Virus record (IMG/VR): IMGVR_UViG_3300009164_002773
Location: 1 to 63,555 of that record
Length of the DNA: 63,555 nt
DNA from: a virus
Strand: one strand, 5' to 3'
The notes beneath the pieces were generated by a model that made no database searches, was not told where the DNA came from, and was given only the letters and a program-made list of their open reading frames with translations. Positions within the stretch are counted from its first letter, which is position 1, and each line of letters begins with the position of its first letter. A program made the position numbers and the translations under genes. Below, piece by piece: positions 9,336 through 17,437 of this stretch.

Positions 9336-10154
9336 TTAAGAGAAAAGTTGTTTAATAATATCACGTTGATACTCGTTTAATGTTGGTACTGTTATGTTAA
9401 GTTGAATTAACATACGACCTTTAAAACGATGATCGCTAATATGTGGCATACCGTAACCATTTGCTGCCAACATTTGTCCTGGTTGTGTTCCCGGCTTAAC
9501 TTCTATTTCTAAAGTCTTGCCATCTATTGTATCTACGGTAATAGTTTTACCTATCATTGCATCGATACAGCTAACATCTATAGACCTAATTAAATCGTCA
9601 CCTTGTCGAGTGAATATTGGGTGCGGATATATATGAACACTAAGATGAATATCACCTCGGGGTATATTTGGAATACTATCATCGCCCATGCTAGCTAATC
9701 GCAGAGTTGTTCCGTCTTGCACACCTGCAGGAATTTTAACATCAATTAACTGTTCTTTACCGCTGGGTAATACAATATTTGCCATTAGGTCCTTGCCACT
9801 GAACGCTTCTTCTAAAGAGATGTCGGTTCGCATATTCAATGTTCGGTTGCGTTGTTGTCTACGCCCTCCAAACATATCTCCAAATGGTCCTCCTCCAAAA
9901 GCATTGAATATATCTTCAAAGCCCGGGGGCATTCCTCCTCCGAATTGCTGGAATCCTTGAGGCATGGGATTATCGTATTGTTGTCGTTTTTGCGGATCAC
10001 TGAGTGTGCGATATGCTTCTTCAACTTCTTGAAATTTAGCTGTATCACCACCTCTATCCGGATGATGGTTTGCCGCCATCTTTCGATAGGCCCGTTTAAT
10101 TTCGTCTGGTGTAGCGCCTCGATTAACGCCTAATGTTTGATAAAAGTCTGTCAT
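9336..10154 (-). CDS. DnaJ/CbpA-type J-domain co-chaperone
   Basis: 272 residues. The J domain at 1-70 has HPD at 31-33. A Gly/Phe-rich linker (about 75-105) is followed by the two beta-barrel substrate-binding domains of DnaJ C (about 110-270). The four-cysteine zinc repeats of true DnaJ are missing, making this a type II, CbpA-like protein. It would stimulate a DnaK, presumably that of the host, since no hsp70 is seen here. It is first in a dnaJ-def-clpA operon driven from the promoter/palindrome at 10162-10204. Confidence 0.93.
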   Translation of the reverse strand: MTDFYQTLGVNRGATPDEIKRAYRKMAANHHPDRGGDTAKFQEVEEAYRTLSDPQKRQQYDNPMPQGFQQFGGGMPPGFEDIFNAFGGGPFGDMFGGRRQQRNRTLNMRTDISLEEAFSGKDLMANIVLPSGKEQLIDVKIPAGVQDGTTLRLASMGDDSIPNIPRGDIHLSVHIYPHPIFTRQGDDLIRSIDVSCIDAMIGKTITVDTIDGKTLEIEVKPGTQPGQMLAANGYGMPHISDHRFKGRMLIQLNITVPTLNEYQRDIIKQLFS

Positions 10155-10161
10155 AATTGAA

Positions 10162-10192
10162 AAAAGGTATAGTAAATTATACTATACCTTTT
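10162..10192. promoter_or_regulatory. 13-bp perfect inverted repeat over the -10 box
   Basis: AAAAGGTATAGTA, a 5-nt loop and TACTATACCTTTT form a perfect 13-bp palindrome. The -10 hexamer TATAAT (minus strand, 10176-10181) lies in its centre. The minus-strand T run after the second arm could also terminate transcripts from the 10210 gene. It can be read either as an operator over the dnaJ promoter or as a terminator with a promoter inside it. Confidence 0.75.
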
Positions 10193-10204
10193 GGGCAATG
10201 TCAA
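10176..10204 (-). promoter_or_regulatory. Sigma70-type promoter for dnaJ-def-clpA
   Basis: Perfect TTGACA (10199-10204), 17-nt spacer, perfect TATAAT (10176-10181). The leader to the dnaJ ATG is about 16-17 nt. The -10 lies in the inverted repeat listed separately. Confidence 0.85.
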
Positions 10205-10209
10205 GAATT

Positions 10210-10419
10210 TTATTTCTTAGCTGGCGGAACTTCTGTGCCCTCTAACTTTTTATGTACCTTAATTTTCTTGCAATCTTGTTTTGCTTTACCATCTTTATCC
10301 AAAACTGGTTTACCAGCTTTGTCTACTTTATCGTGGCAAACTTCTTTTATTTCTGCTTCAGCAATTGCTGGACCGGATAAAAGTAAACATAGGCCTGCTA
10401 CAAATATAATATTTTTCAT
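10210..10419 (-). CDS. Small secreted protein of unknown function
   Basis: 69 residues with a clear signal peptide (hydrophobic residues 4-20, cleavage likely after AIA). The mature part of about 48 residues is Lys/Asp-rich with two cysteines (in EVCHD and QDCKK) that could form one disulfide in the periplasm. Its place just downstream of the holin gene suggests late expression with the lysis block. No known family is recognised. Confidence 0.75.
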   Translation of the reverse strand: MKNIIFVAGLCLLLSGPAIAEAEIKEVCHDKVDKAGKPVLDKDGKAKQDCKKIKVHKKLEGTEVPPAKK

Positions 10420-10431
10420 AATTTTAATTCC

Positions 10432-10986
10432 TTATAATAATGGTTGTGGTTCTTGGGCAGGAGCCGGCTTACCGCCAAATCCTGTTACGACTGCTGGTCC
10501 TGTTGAGATTGGAGTTGTCCCCCAGCTTGGTGTTGAATTAACTGGCCCACCCGCTGGCGCTCCAAATCCTGAATTGCTACCAAAGCCTGTTGGTGCTGGT
10601 GCTGGTGAATTAAAACCGCCGGGGTTGCCGAATCCTCCTGCTGACGGTTGGCCAAATGTTGCTGACCCGCTCTGAAATCCTGTTGCTGGTGTTTGTAGTC
10701 CGCCATTGTTGGCTCCTCCTAGTTTTTCTTGAGTACGACCAAATGCCGCAATACCTAATACAGCACCCATAGCAATATGGAATAGTCCTGCACCTTGAAG
10801 TGTTAAAGGATTCCATTGCGTGATATTAGTATGAGTGAAGGTCTGTAATAGACTCCATAAGATTGGAAATACAATCATGTCCATGGTACATACTAACATG
10901 TACATCCAACCCATCATTGGACGCCATTTACTGTTCATCCAATCTTCTTTTTTTGATTCGCTTGCGCTTTTTACTTCTTCTGCCAT
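10432..10986 (-). CDS. Holin-like membrane protein with Gly/Phe-rich tail
   Basis: 184 residues. Residues 10-95 hold the motif DWMNSKWRPMMGW and two or three hydrophobic helices, resembling the 3TM holin-like proteins of cyanophages. The remaining 90 residues are a low-complexity tail of Gly, Phe, Pro, Ser and Asn with repeated GFG / FG units, which I do not expect in a holin. The genes behind it (lysin and spanin-like proteins, lipoproteins) fit a lysis block. Confidence is good for the holin part and low for the role of the tail. Confidence 0.8.
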   Translation of the reverse strand: MAEEVKSASESKKEDWMNSKWRPMMGWMYMLVCTMDMIVFPILWSLLQTFTHTNITQWNPLTLQGAGLFHIAMGAVLGIAAFGRTQEKLGGANNGGLQTPATGFQSGSATFGQPSAGGFGNPGGFNSPAPAPTGFGSNSGFGAPAGGPVNSTPSWGTTPISTGPAVVTGFGGKPAPAQEPQPLL

Positions 10987-11010
10987 TTGTCGCTCCTAGT
11001 GTTTGTTATG

Positions 11011-11574
11011 TTAGAACCAAAGGTATAAGCCGTTTAGACTTAATAGTATTCCGACGCCAGCAACTACAAAACTGCCCCAGAACATGGCTACACTAACTGC
11101 TAAAATACTTGCTGATAGTACAACAATGGCTAATTGATAGGCAGTGCTTGCATATCCAATCCAAGGGCTGGATTTTTTAGCCTCTTCGCGGGCAGCCTCC
11201 ATTTCTCTTGCTTTAACAGCAATTTCTTTCTTGTCAGAATCCATGCGCTCTTTCTCAGCTTGGAATTCTGCTTTTAGTTTTGGATCAGCTGTTGTCTTTG
11301 CGGCAATTTCATATGTAACACCGCGACCTGCTTTGGCTTGATACTGTGCCCAAGTGTTATTAGCACCTAGTGTGTTGTTTAATACTGTGCTGGACAATTT
11401 GCCACCATACCATGCGTTGACTGCCAGCAACAATGCGAATACGGAAATAACCATACCTGCTTTGTCTTTTAATTTTGCTTCACGCTCTGAACGTGAACCT
11501 GCCGGTGGCTTAGGTGCATCCGGATCTTTTGCTTGTTTAGTTACTAAATTTAGTACTGAATCTATTAGTGCCAT
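11011..11574 (-). CDS. DUF4337-like membrane protein
   Basis: 187 residues with one membrane helix at about 40-58, a long charged coiled-coil-like section (about 95-135) and two C-terminal helices (about 140-185). This layout and the N-terminal PKPPAGSRSEREAKLKDKAG look like the DUF4337 family. Function of the family is unknown. It sits between the holin-like gene and the lysin, so an inner-membrane role in lysis or superinfection is possible but not shown. Confidence 0.75.
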   Translation of the reverse strand: MALIDSVLNLVTKQAKDPDAPKPPAGSRSEREAKLKDKAGMVISVFALLLAVNAWYGGKLSSTVLNNTLGANNTWAQYQAKAGRGVTYEIAAKTTADPKLKAEFQAEKERMDSDKKEIAVKAREMEAAREEAKKSSPWIGYASTAYQLAIVVLSASILAVSVAMFWGSFVVAGVGILLSLNGLYLWF

Positions 11575-11589
11575 TTATTTTGCTCCTTA

Positions 11590-11778
11590 TTAAACTACGG
11601 CCATTGCAATGTTACATGCTTGTACGACATATCTAAATAAAACTTCATTGCCTGCACATTCTTGAGCAGCACGAATATCTCTAATCTCTTGAAGTAGATA
11701 ATTTCTTTCATCTAAACTAATATTGCCCATTTGGCATTGTTCAGTGATACTTTGAATTTCTTGTTCTAACGGATGCAT
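11590..11778 (-). CDS. Small conserved hypothetical protein (62 aa)
   Basis: 62 residues, mainly helical by composition, with conserved-looking pattern LDERNYLLQEIRDIRAAQEC. Its ATG touches the stop of the upstream lipoprotein gene. No function recognised; probably part of the lysis transcription unit. Confidence 0.75.
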   Translation of the reverse strand: MHPLEQEIQSITEQCQMGNISLDERNYLLQEIRDIRAAQECAGNEVLFRYVVQACNIAMAVV

Positions 11779-12128
11779 TATCTACCCTCCCATGCAGACT
11801 TGGCTGCGTCTATTCTTTGTTTTGCGGTCTTCTTTCCTAGTTCGCAGAAAGTTTTCGAACCACCTTTACTCATGCGTTCTATATGCTTTTCTAATCCTCT
11901 AAGATTAGTAGACTGTGGATCTTGTCGCCACTCTGTGTACTTTGCTAGTTGTTCTGTAATAGGATGTATTTCGGACCATGTTGGTTTTTCACAATCTTGT
12001 TTTTCCACGGAAAGGTCAACTGCTACAAGTTGATTGAACATTACTGGATCGTGGGGTCTTGGCCAGTATTCTTTAATAGTAGAACATCCACTCAGTGCTA
12101 TTACCGCTATTAATAAAAGATGTTTCAT
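11778..12128 (-). CDS. Lipoprotein, candidate outer-membrane spanin-type
   Basis: 116 residues with a lipoprotein signal: MKHLLLIAVIALSGC, the cysteine being the lipidation site. The mature part (about 100 residues) is larger than typical Rz1 proteins and Lys/Glu-rich. Start and stop touch the lysin and the 62-aa gene. It is one of two lipoproteins flanking the lysin; the other, at 12754, is the better spanin partner. Confidence 0.75.
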   Translation of the reverse strand: MKHLLLIAVIALSGCSTIKEYWPRPHDPVMFNQLVAVDLSVEKQDCEKPTWSEIHPITEQLAKYTEWRQDPQSTNLRGLEKHIERMSKGGSKTFCELGKKTAKQRIDAAKSAWEGR

Positions 12129-12754
12129 TAGTGAGTACCTAATACGTGCAAGGCATGTTCATAATGCTTGATGCGATCGTCTAATCCAATTGTACCACCG
12201 TTGATACGTTTGGTTAATGTTAGGATATCGCTTTTGTCGGCCCACTGATTTAAATTGTTAGCTTCCCAAAACCAGCAAGCACTTTGTACAGCACCTTCAA
12301 ATGTTGCTAGGAATTCTGGAATATCTTCTACAGGTGTTTCAATACTGTCAGCAAAATTCTGATAATTTTGTTTGCCTGTTAATTGAATTAGTCCACGACC
12401 GCAATAACGGAATCCGTCACCGCTGGCTTCTGGTCCATTGCCCATTCGTCCGCCATAGACACGATTGGCAATCATCTCCGGCTTTTGTGCGTATTGATTA
12501 GCAAGATCGTCATTGGGGAAATACTTAGGAAATACCTTGCGTAATGTTACAGCACGATAATTTAAGTTTTCTTTTAACGCTCTAAAGCCACCACTTTCAT
12601 GAGAGCATTGAGCAATAAAGGCTGCTACACGATGCGGGGTGTTAATATCGTAGTCTGGTAATGCTTGCTCTAAGGCATGATACCAATGATCTAAGTATGG
12701 ATTACCTGGTAATAGTTGAGCCAGTTGCTCTCTTGATAAAATAAAATCTGACAT
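12128..12754 (-). CDS. GH19-type endolysin
   Basis: 208 residues of a glycoside hydrolase family 19 (chitinase-fold) domain, with catalytic Glu in CSHESGGF (E53) and the conserved segment YCGRGLIQLTGKQNY. Enzymes of this type cut the peptidoglycan glycan strand in phage lysis. There is no signal peptide or membrane anchor, so release depends on the holin. It is flanked by two lipoproteins and a spanin-like gene with 1-nt overlaps. Confidence 0.93.
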   Translation of the reverse strand: MSDFILSREQLAQLLPGNPYLDHWYHALEQALPDYDINTPHRVAAFIAQCSHESGGFRALKENLNYRAVTLRKVFPKYFPNDDLANQYAQKPEMIANRVYGGRMGNGPEASGDGFRYCGRGLIQLTGKQNYQNFADSIETPVEDIPEFLATFEGAVQSACWFWEANNLNQWADKSDILTLTKRINGGTIGLDDRIKHYEHALHVLGTH

Positions 12755-13023
12755 TACTTATTAGCTTCCTCTGAAATAATTTTTTGTATTTGATACCATT
12801 CTTGCCATCCTTCTGCGACAATAACACATTGATAATATGTAGAATAGTTTTTAACCACAACTTTTAGCAAATCTGCTAACGAAGTTGTATCGTTTGCTAC
12901 CATATCTAAGTCTGGACATTTAAACATTAACTTACTAGGCGCTTCTGGGAATTTTTGTTTAACAGGAACTGTTGTAGAACATGCAGCTAGGAACACAGTT
13001 AGTACAAGGATAATTTTTTTCAT
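12754..13023 (-). CDS. Small lipoprotein, Rz1-like outer-membrane spanin candidate
   Basis: 89 residues with lipobox LAAC after a Lys-Lys-initiated signal peptide. The mature protein starts STTVPVKQKFPEAP, a Pro-containing linker. The gene overlaps the spanin-like gene upstream by 4 nt (ATGA), the arrangement expected of an Rz/Rz1 pair. Function by position and lipobox. Confidence 0.8.
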   Translation of the reverse strand: MKKIILVLTVFLAACSTTVPVKQKFPEAPSKLMFKCPDLDMVANDTTSLADLLKVVVKNYSTYYQCVIVAEGWQEWYQIQKIISEEANK

Positions 13024-13469
13024 TTCTTATCTCCTCCAGCCGCCTTGTTCATTTGCGCTGCCGCATTATGAATTTCAATTGCTTCTTTAGGCAACGGGCA
13101 AATTTCTACAAATTTTGTAATTTCGGTGTTTCTATCAATGTACTTGATAATTTCCTCGCCCTTTTCCTTAATCACTTTAGTTTTGGTGATTATTTTTTCT
13201 TCAATTTTTACATTCTCTTCTTTGCTTTTTTCGTCAGCAATTGCTAATTTAGCTTCTAGTTCTTTAACACGCACCTGCCATTTTTCTTCATTGCTGGCAG
13301 CACCTAAGAACCAAACACTAATAACTAGAGCAACTGCTCCACCTATTTGTAATAGCAATTTGTAAGGTTTTAAAATGTATGATAACCCAATTGACCCTAT
13401 ACCTGCAAAAAATAATAACGTCCAGAACCAGTCCGGAAGGAACGAAAGTATCCATGTAAGTTGCCACAT
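13020..13469 (-). CDS. Rz-like inner-membrane spanin candidate
   Basis: 149 residues. Two N-terminal hydrophobic helices (about 10-30 and 38-58) precede a long Lys/Glu coiled coil (about 65-115) predicted to reach across the periplasm, with a C-terminal FVEICPLPKEAIEIHNAAAQM segment common in phage spanins. Classical Rz has one helix, so the double helix is a variation. It pairs with the overlapping lipoprotein gene downstream to fuse inner and outer membrane at lysis. Confidence 0.8.
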   Translation of the reverse strand: MWQLTWILSFLPDWFWTLLFFAGIGSIGLSYILKPYKLLLQIGGAVALVISVWFLGAASNEEKWQVRVKELEAKLAIADEKSKEENVKIEEKIITKTKVIKEKGEEIIKYIDRNTEITKFVEICPLPKEAIEIHNAAAQMNKAAGGDKK

Positions 13470-13470
13470 A

Positions 13471-14229
13471 TTACCACCTATCTTTTTCTATGACTACAGC
13501 TTGTTTGCCGTTCCTAATTAAAAACTTATTTCCAATTTTATTGATATCGTAGTTACCGATATACTTATTTAAGAACAGTACTTGACTTTGACTACTTTCA
13601 TCTAAAGATAGTCTTCCAGGAACTGTATTTTTAACATCGTCGTATTCACCAATTGCAATGAATTTTGCTTGAATAGGACCAGCATACGGTCTGCTAAATG
13701 TTATTGTGTTATTCTCTGCAAGCTCTACATCAACAGCACCTTGATCAAAAAAACCTTTAACATCAATTGATTTAATTTCTGTGATCTTAGCAGCGTATTC
13801 TGCAGGAGTTGTAGGAATGTTTTCTAGTACAGCTTCTTCGTTGAATTCTACACTGTTAGGATTTTTTTGGTATCTGAAACGCCAGTCTCTAAATCCACAC
13901 AAATGACTAACTCCGCTTAACAGGTCTTTCATTTGATAAGGAAGTTCCGGAGTACGTTCCATTTCAACAAACACTTGATATTGACCATCGTGTTCTTCAC
14001 CCGCGCTCATATCAGCATCAAGAATAAAAGGATAACCTTTTTCAATAAATTCCATTAAGTCAGTTGCGGGATATTTTTCTTTAACACGGAATCCTAAAAC
14101 TACAATGTCTGCATCCTCGCCCATCTTACTGCGATATTGATCTACAGTGAATATATCACTAACTAATTCTTTTAGATCACCGTAGCGTAATCCTTCTGTT
14201 AAGATGTTATTGTGTTGGTTGTTCGACAT
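13471..14229 (-). CDS. Putative virion or baseplate-associated protein (252 aa)
   Basis: 252 residues with no signal peptide, mixed alpha/beta. Similar proteins occur beside structural genes in T4-like marine phages, but this is memory-based and I cannot name the protein. It overlaps the upstream gene by 23 nt. Late expression is supported by the TATAAATA box before that upstream gene. Confidence 0.6.
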   Translation of the reverse strand: MSNNQHNNILTEGLRYGDLKELVSDIFTVDQYRSKMGEDADIVVLGFRVKEKYPATDLMEFIEKGYPFILDADMSAGEEHDGQYQVFVEMERTPELPYQMKDLLSGVSHLCGFRDWRFRYQKNPNSVEFNEEAVLENIPTTPAEYAAKITEIKSIDVKGFFDQGAVDVELAENNTITFSRPYAGPIQAKFIAIGEYDDVKNTVPGRLSLDESSQSQVLFLNKYIGNYDINKIGNKFLIRNGKQAVVIEKDRW

Positions 14230-14734
14230 TCTGTGGTTCCTCTTGTGCTACTTCGTTGGCTTCTAGGTCTTCAGTGTTGCTATAACGCATCATCTCAACA
14301 TGCTGATTATGATCACGATTTTCTTTGCCAATGTAGACATCTTGCATTAGTTTCTTAGGCATAGTAATTTCTACAGTCCAAATAGGATGTGCATCAATTT
14401 TGCCTTTTTTGGTACCTGGGCGGAAATCGCCTGGTTCTTTAATTTTTCTAGGAAGTAAGATATCTTCCTTTTTATAAACTACTTGGCATCCGTAGCCAAA
14501 TAAACGCTTTGCACCTTCGGGATCAGGCATTTCTTGGTCGTCCCACATGAATGTACATTTAACACCGTATCTAGAAACTTCAGGGCCTGCAATTAATTCA
14601 CCTTCTTCCCAGTTTTTAAATACATAGATATCTAATTCGTCGATAACACGCTCGAAGTCTTTTAATACTTTGAACGCACTATTATTCTCGCTGAGAGTTT
14701 GTAGGTTTTTAATTACATCAACAATATCGTGCAT
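14207..14734 (-). CDS. Conserved phage protein, probably virion-associated (175 aa)
   Basis: 175 residues with two conserved-looking blocks, DVIKNLQTLSENNSAFKVLK and KIDAHPIWTVEITMPKKLM, and a Gln/Glu/Asn-rich tail. Proteins with this opening are widespread in T4-like marine phages, usually unnamed. It is the first gene behind an exact TATAAATA late box, which supports a late or virion role. Confidence 0.65.
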   Translation of the reverse strand: MHDIVDVIKNLQTLSENNSAFKVLKDFERVIDELDIYVFKNWEEGELIAGPEVSRYGVKCTFMWDDQEMPDPEGAKRLFGYGCQVVYKKEDILLPRKIKEPGDFRPGTKKGKIDAHPIWTVEITMPKKLMQDVYIGKENRDHNQHVEMMRYSNTEDLEANEVAQEEPQNVEQPTQ

Positions 14735-14753
14735 GGTGGTTTCCGTTATTGTA

Positions 14754-14761
14754 TATTTATA
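14754..14761 (-). promoter_or_regulatory. Exact T4-type late promoter TATAAATA
   Basis: The octamer is identical to the T4 late consensus recognised by gp55-type sigma factors. It lies 19 nt before the ATG at 14734, with a GGAAA stretch in between. It faces away from phoH, so the 14.74-14.88 kb spacer is a divergent control region. Confidence 0.75.
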
Positions 14762-14881
14762 CCGAGATAACTTCTAAAATCTATTAATTTATTGGATCCA
14801 TTTTTGGTGTATTTGAGCATACTTTTGAAGTTCGGATGTAAATATCTATGCAGATCGATCTTCATTCATAGGGAGGTACAA

Positions 14882-15637
14882 TTGCCTAGAGCTAGAAGAC
14901 ACGAAAAAAATCAGTCACAGCGAGATCCTCGTTTTGTAACTGAAACAAATAACTTGATCCAGATCAAGCCATATTTGAAAAGAAAGCAGCAAGTCACGAT
15001 TGTTCCACGGAACTTATCGCAGGAAAATTATCTTGAATTGCTAAAAAATCCCAAGAAATACATTGTTTTTGCCATAGGACCTGCGGGTACGGGTAAAACT
15101 ATGTTGGCTGTACAGATGGCTATAAAACTGTTCAAAGAGGGGGTGATCAATAAAATTATTGTTACACGACCAGCTGTCAGCGTAGATGAAGAACATGGGT
15201 TCTTACCAGGAGACCTTAATGCCAAGATGGCTCCTTGGACAAGACCTATATTTGACGTATTTGAAGAATATTACCATCCAAAAGAAATAGCGGAAATGCT
15301 AGAGGATGGAGTGATTGAAATATCACCATTGGCCTATATGAGGGGCCGCACGTTCAAGAATGCTTTTGTTGTTGCAGACGAAATGCAGAACGCCACACCG
15401 TCACAGATGAAAATGTTGTTAACACGACTAGGAGATAATTCTAGAATGGTAGTTACAGGAGACTTAAATCAAGCAGACAGACCACGTGAGAACGGGTTGC
15501 TAGAATTTTGCAGTTTATTCGGCCGAGGAGGTGAGTATCGGATGATTGCTATGGCACAGTTTGAAATTAGAGATGTGGAACGTCACCCTGTAGTTAAAGA
15601 AATCTTAAAAATATATAAGGAAGATTCTATCGAGTAA
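14882..15637 (+). CDS. phoH: PhoH-like ATPase
   Basis: 251 residues with Walker A GPAGTGKT (about residue 64), VTRPAV, a Walker B-type FVVADEMQNA and RMVVTGDLNQ, the normal PhoH order. I place the start at TTG 14882, which has a strong GGGAGGT ribosome site 4 nt upstream; the longer frame from 14792 has no such site. PhoH proteins are RNA/phosphate-stress-linked ATPases common in phages, and their role in infection is unsettled. It is one of few plus-strand genes and ends at a bidirectional terminator. Confidence 0.93.
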   Translation: MPRARRHEKNQSQRDPRFVTETNNLIQIKPYLKRKQQVTIVPRNLSQENYLELLKNPKKYIVFAIGPAGTGKTMLAVQMAIKLFKEGVINKIIVTRPAVSVDEEHGFLPGDLNAKMAPWTRPIFDVFEEYYHPKEIAEMLEDGVIEISPLAYMRGRTFKNAFVVADEMQNATPSQMKMLLTRLGDNSRMVVTGDLNQADRPRENGLLEFCSLFGRGGEYRMIAMAQFEIRDVERHPVVKEILKIYKEDSIE

Positions 15638-15658
15638 CCCCAAACTCAATTCAACAGA

Positions 15659-15698
15659 AAACCGCATAGTAATCGATCTGCAAACGACTATGCGGTTT
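15659..15698. terminator. Bidirectional terminator between phoH and clamp loader
   Basis: AAACCGCATAGT and ACTATGCGGTTT form a 12-bp perfect stem around a 16-nt loop, with T-rich ends on both strands. It lies between convergent phoH and the clamp-loader gene, as expected for a shared terminator. Confidence 0.85.
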
Positions 15699-15702
15699 CT
15701 TG

Positions 15703-16629
15703 TTATTGTAAGCGAGCTAATTTTACAAGTGTGGCTGCAAGATTTATCTCAGGATCTGCAATCAATGTATGATCTACTAATCCTTGTTTAATTACAAGTA
15801 ATGCTGAATCTTTTTGTTCTTCGCTTTGACCAAACAAATCTAAATTCTGATACATCCATGTATAGATGTCTTCAATCTCTTCTGGACGCACTCGACCGCA
15901 CAATAATGTACGTGCTTCTTTGATCTTGCCCTTCTTAAACAATTCAACCATATCAATCTTATAATCAGCGGCAGCACTGTCTCCAGCTGTAGGAGTGGCA
16001 AGTTTTTTATCTTCTGTAATGTTTTGTTGTACTTGATTAATACATTTACGCAAATCTGGATATGTTAGTTTGACATAAGTGTCAAGTGTATCCATATCAA
16101 AATCAATATTTTCTGTAAGCAAAATAGTTGCTACACGAGCAGTAAATTCTACTTGGTCAGTTTTCTCAACATGGTAACCTTGGCACCGACTGTGAATAGC
16201 AGGAATAATTTTGTTACGATAGTTACAAGTTAGAATGAATCTACTTGTGCTAGAGTACGTTTCCATTAATCCACGCAAGATAGCCTGCGATGCAGGGGTT
16301 AGATAATCGGCTTCGTCTAAGAGCACAACCTTAAATGGACCAAATGGAATCATTTGTACAAAGTTTGTAATCTTATCTCGCATGTCGTCAATACGATTTT
16401 CTCTAGATGCGTTCATTTCTAACACATCGTAGTCTTCGATACCTAGTTCGTGTAACAACACCTTTGCCAGCGTTGTCTTACCAATACCTGCACTGCCACT
16501 AAACAACAAATGTGGAATACTGCTTTCTTTAATCCAAGCCTTGACCTGACGTTTTTGAGACTCGTCCTTAAACACATAATCTTCAATTGTTTTAGGTCGA
16601 TATTTTTCAACCCATAGTTCTTTAGCCAT
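15703..16629 (-). CDS. Clamp-loader small subunit, T4 gp44/RFC type
   Basis: 308 residues, close to T4 gp44 (319). It starts MAKELWVEKYRP, the RFC box. Walker A GSAGIGKTT is at 45-53, Walker B VVLLDEADY at about 103-111, and the SRC motif (HSRCQGY) at about 165-171. It loads the sliding clamp on DNA with ATP hydrolysis, needing a gp62-type partner that is not visible here. The ATG at 16629 is chosen because it starts at the conserved box. It is preceded by an 8-nt overlap with the upstream gene. Confidence 0.92.
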   Translation of the reverse strand: MAKELWVEKYRPKTIEDYVFKDESQKRQVKAWIKESSIPHLLFSGSAGIGKTTLAKVLLHELGIEDYDVLEMNASRENRIDDMRDKITNFVQMIPFGPFKVVLLDEADYLTPASQAILRGLMETYSSTSRFILTCNYRNKIIPAIHSRCQGYHVEKTDQVEFTARVATILLTENIDFDMDTLDTYVKLTYPDLRKCINQVQQNITEDKKLATPTAGDSAAADYKIDMVELFKKGKIKEARTLLCGRVRPEEIEDIYTWMYQNLDLFGQSEEQKDSALLVIKQGLVDHTLIADPEINLAATLVKLARLQ

Positions 16630-16900
16630 TATTTGGAACCCTTGTAAAGATGTGCCAGACACCTGATTCGTGATGTACAGTATTAAGGAATCTAAATACT
16701 CCACCTGTCATGTCAAGTGGTTCGCCAGTTCCGAAGATTCTAAATTCACGATCTTCGACTTCTTCTTCCTCAGAGTTTACAGCCGCCCAGATGCAAAGTA
16801 GATTTCCTTGAAACTCTGCGGTAAACGGATCTGCCCCAACAGGCATTTTTATAAGTTGTGTACCTGTTACATCTAACTGATACTTGTAAATTGTTTTCAT
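16622..16900 (-). CDS. DUF7352-like conserved phage protein
   Basis: 92 residues starting MKTIYKYQLDVTGTQ, with FQGNLLCIWAAVN and a C-terminal VWHIFTRVP. The layout matches a small beta-rich family (DUF7352) common in phages, role unknown. The start at 16900 overlaps the upstream stop by 1 nt (TAATG) and is better than an upstream ATG at 16951. Confidence 0.75.
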   Translation of the reverse strand: MKTIYKYQLDVTGTQLIKMPVGADPFTAEFQGNLLCIWAAVNSEEEEVEDREFRIFGTGEPLDMTGGVFRFLNTVHHESGVWHIFTRVPNNG

Positions 16901-17151
16901 TATACTACTTCCTCTAAAATTCCTAATATTTCTGCTAGGATTAACAACCAACCTACTAGAGATAATCCTGCCATAATAAGTGCAGCCCCTGCGGAAATTC
17001 GTACAGCACTTTTTACAACACTGACATAAAAATGCCCTTTGCTTGTGTCCTTAGGCTGGATGTTTAGCATAGGAGAATGATGCGGGCACCGTCCTTGATT
17101 GTAATCACAGTCTGGACTATATTCTTTATTGCAAGTCTTACATTTATCCAC
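16900..17151 (-). CDS. Small membrane protein with cysteine knuckle
   Basis: 83 residues from a GTG at 17151, which has GGAGAG 5 nt upstream. The N-terminus has CKTCNKEYSPDCDYNQGRCPHH, a likely zinc-binding knuckle. After about 25 linker residues, a long hydrophobic stretch (about 48-75) forms one or two membrane helices. Earlier ATGs would run into the neighbouring gene. Function unknown. Confidence 0.65.
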   Translation of the reverse strand: MDKCKTCNKEYSPDCDYNQGRCPHHSPMLNIQPKDTSKGHFYVSVVKSAVRISAGAALIMAGLSLVGWLLILAEILGILEEVV

Positions 17152-17437
17152 GCAGACTCTCCAAGGTAATAATTTTACCCAAACATTCACCAAGGTCTTG
17201 ATCATGCCCAACAATGTGTAGTTGTTGAAAACTGCGATCTTTCTGTCTATCGTACATATGAGTTTGTACCACAGTACCACCGTTGGCTCTAAAAATGTTA
17301 AAACGTAATGGTTCACCGTCTAGTTCGTGACTGTCTCTTGCGCTAACAACTGAGTTCCCGCCAAGTTTAGAACTAACATATTCAACGTCGTCATCTCTGT
17401 TTAACCAGTCGCGAAGTCGTCGCTTAAGCCATCTCAT
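17144..17437 (-). CDS. Conserved hypothetical phage protein (97 aa)
   Basis: 97 residues, starting with a basic amphipathic helix (MRWLKRRLRDWLNRDDD) and ending in a beta-rich half. Proteins with this opening recur in T4-like phages without a function. Overlaps the neighbours by 4 and 8 nt. Confidence 0.75.
   Translation of the reverse strand: MRWLKRRLRDWLNRDDDVEYVSSKLGGNSVVSARDSHELDGEPLRFNIFRANGGTVVQTHMYDRQKDRSFQQLHIVGHDQDLGECLGKIITLESLRG

Noticed and set aside
14792-14881. Longer PhoH from ATG 14792
   Set aside because: No ribosome site there; the TTG at 14882 has GGGAGGT at ideal spacing and begins the conserved protein.
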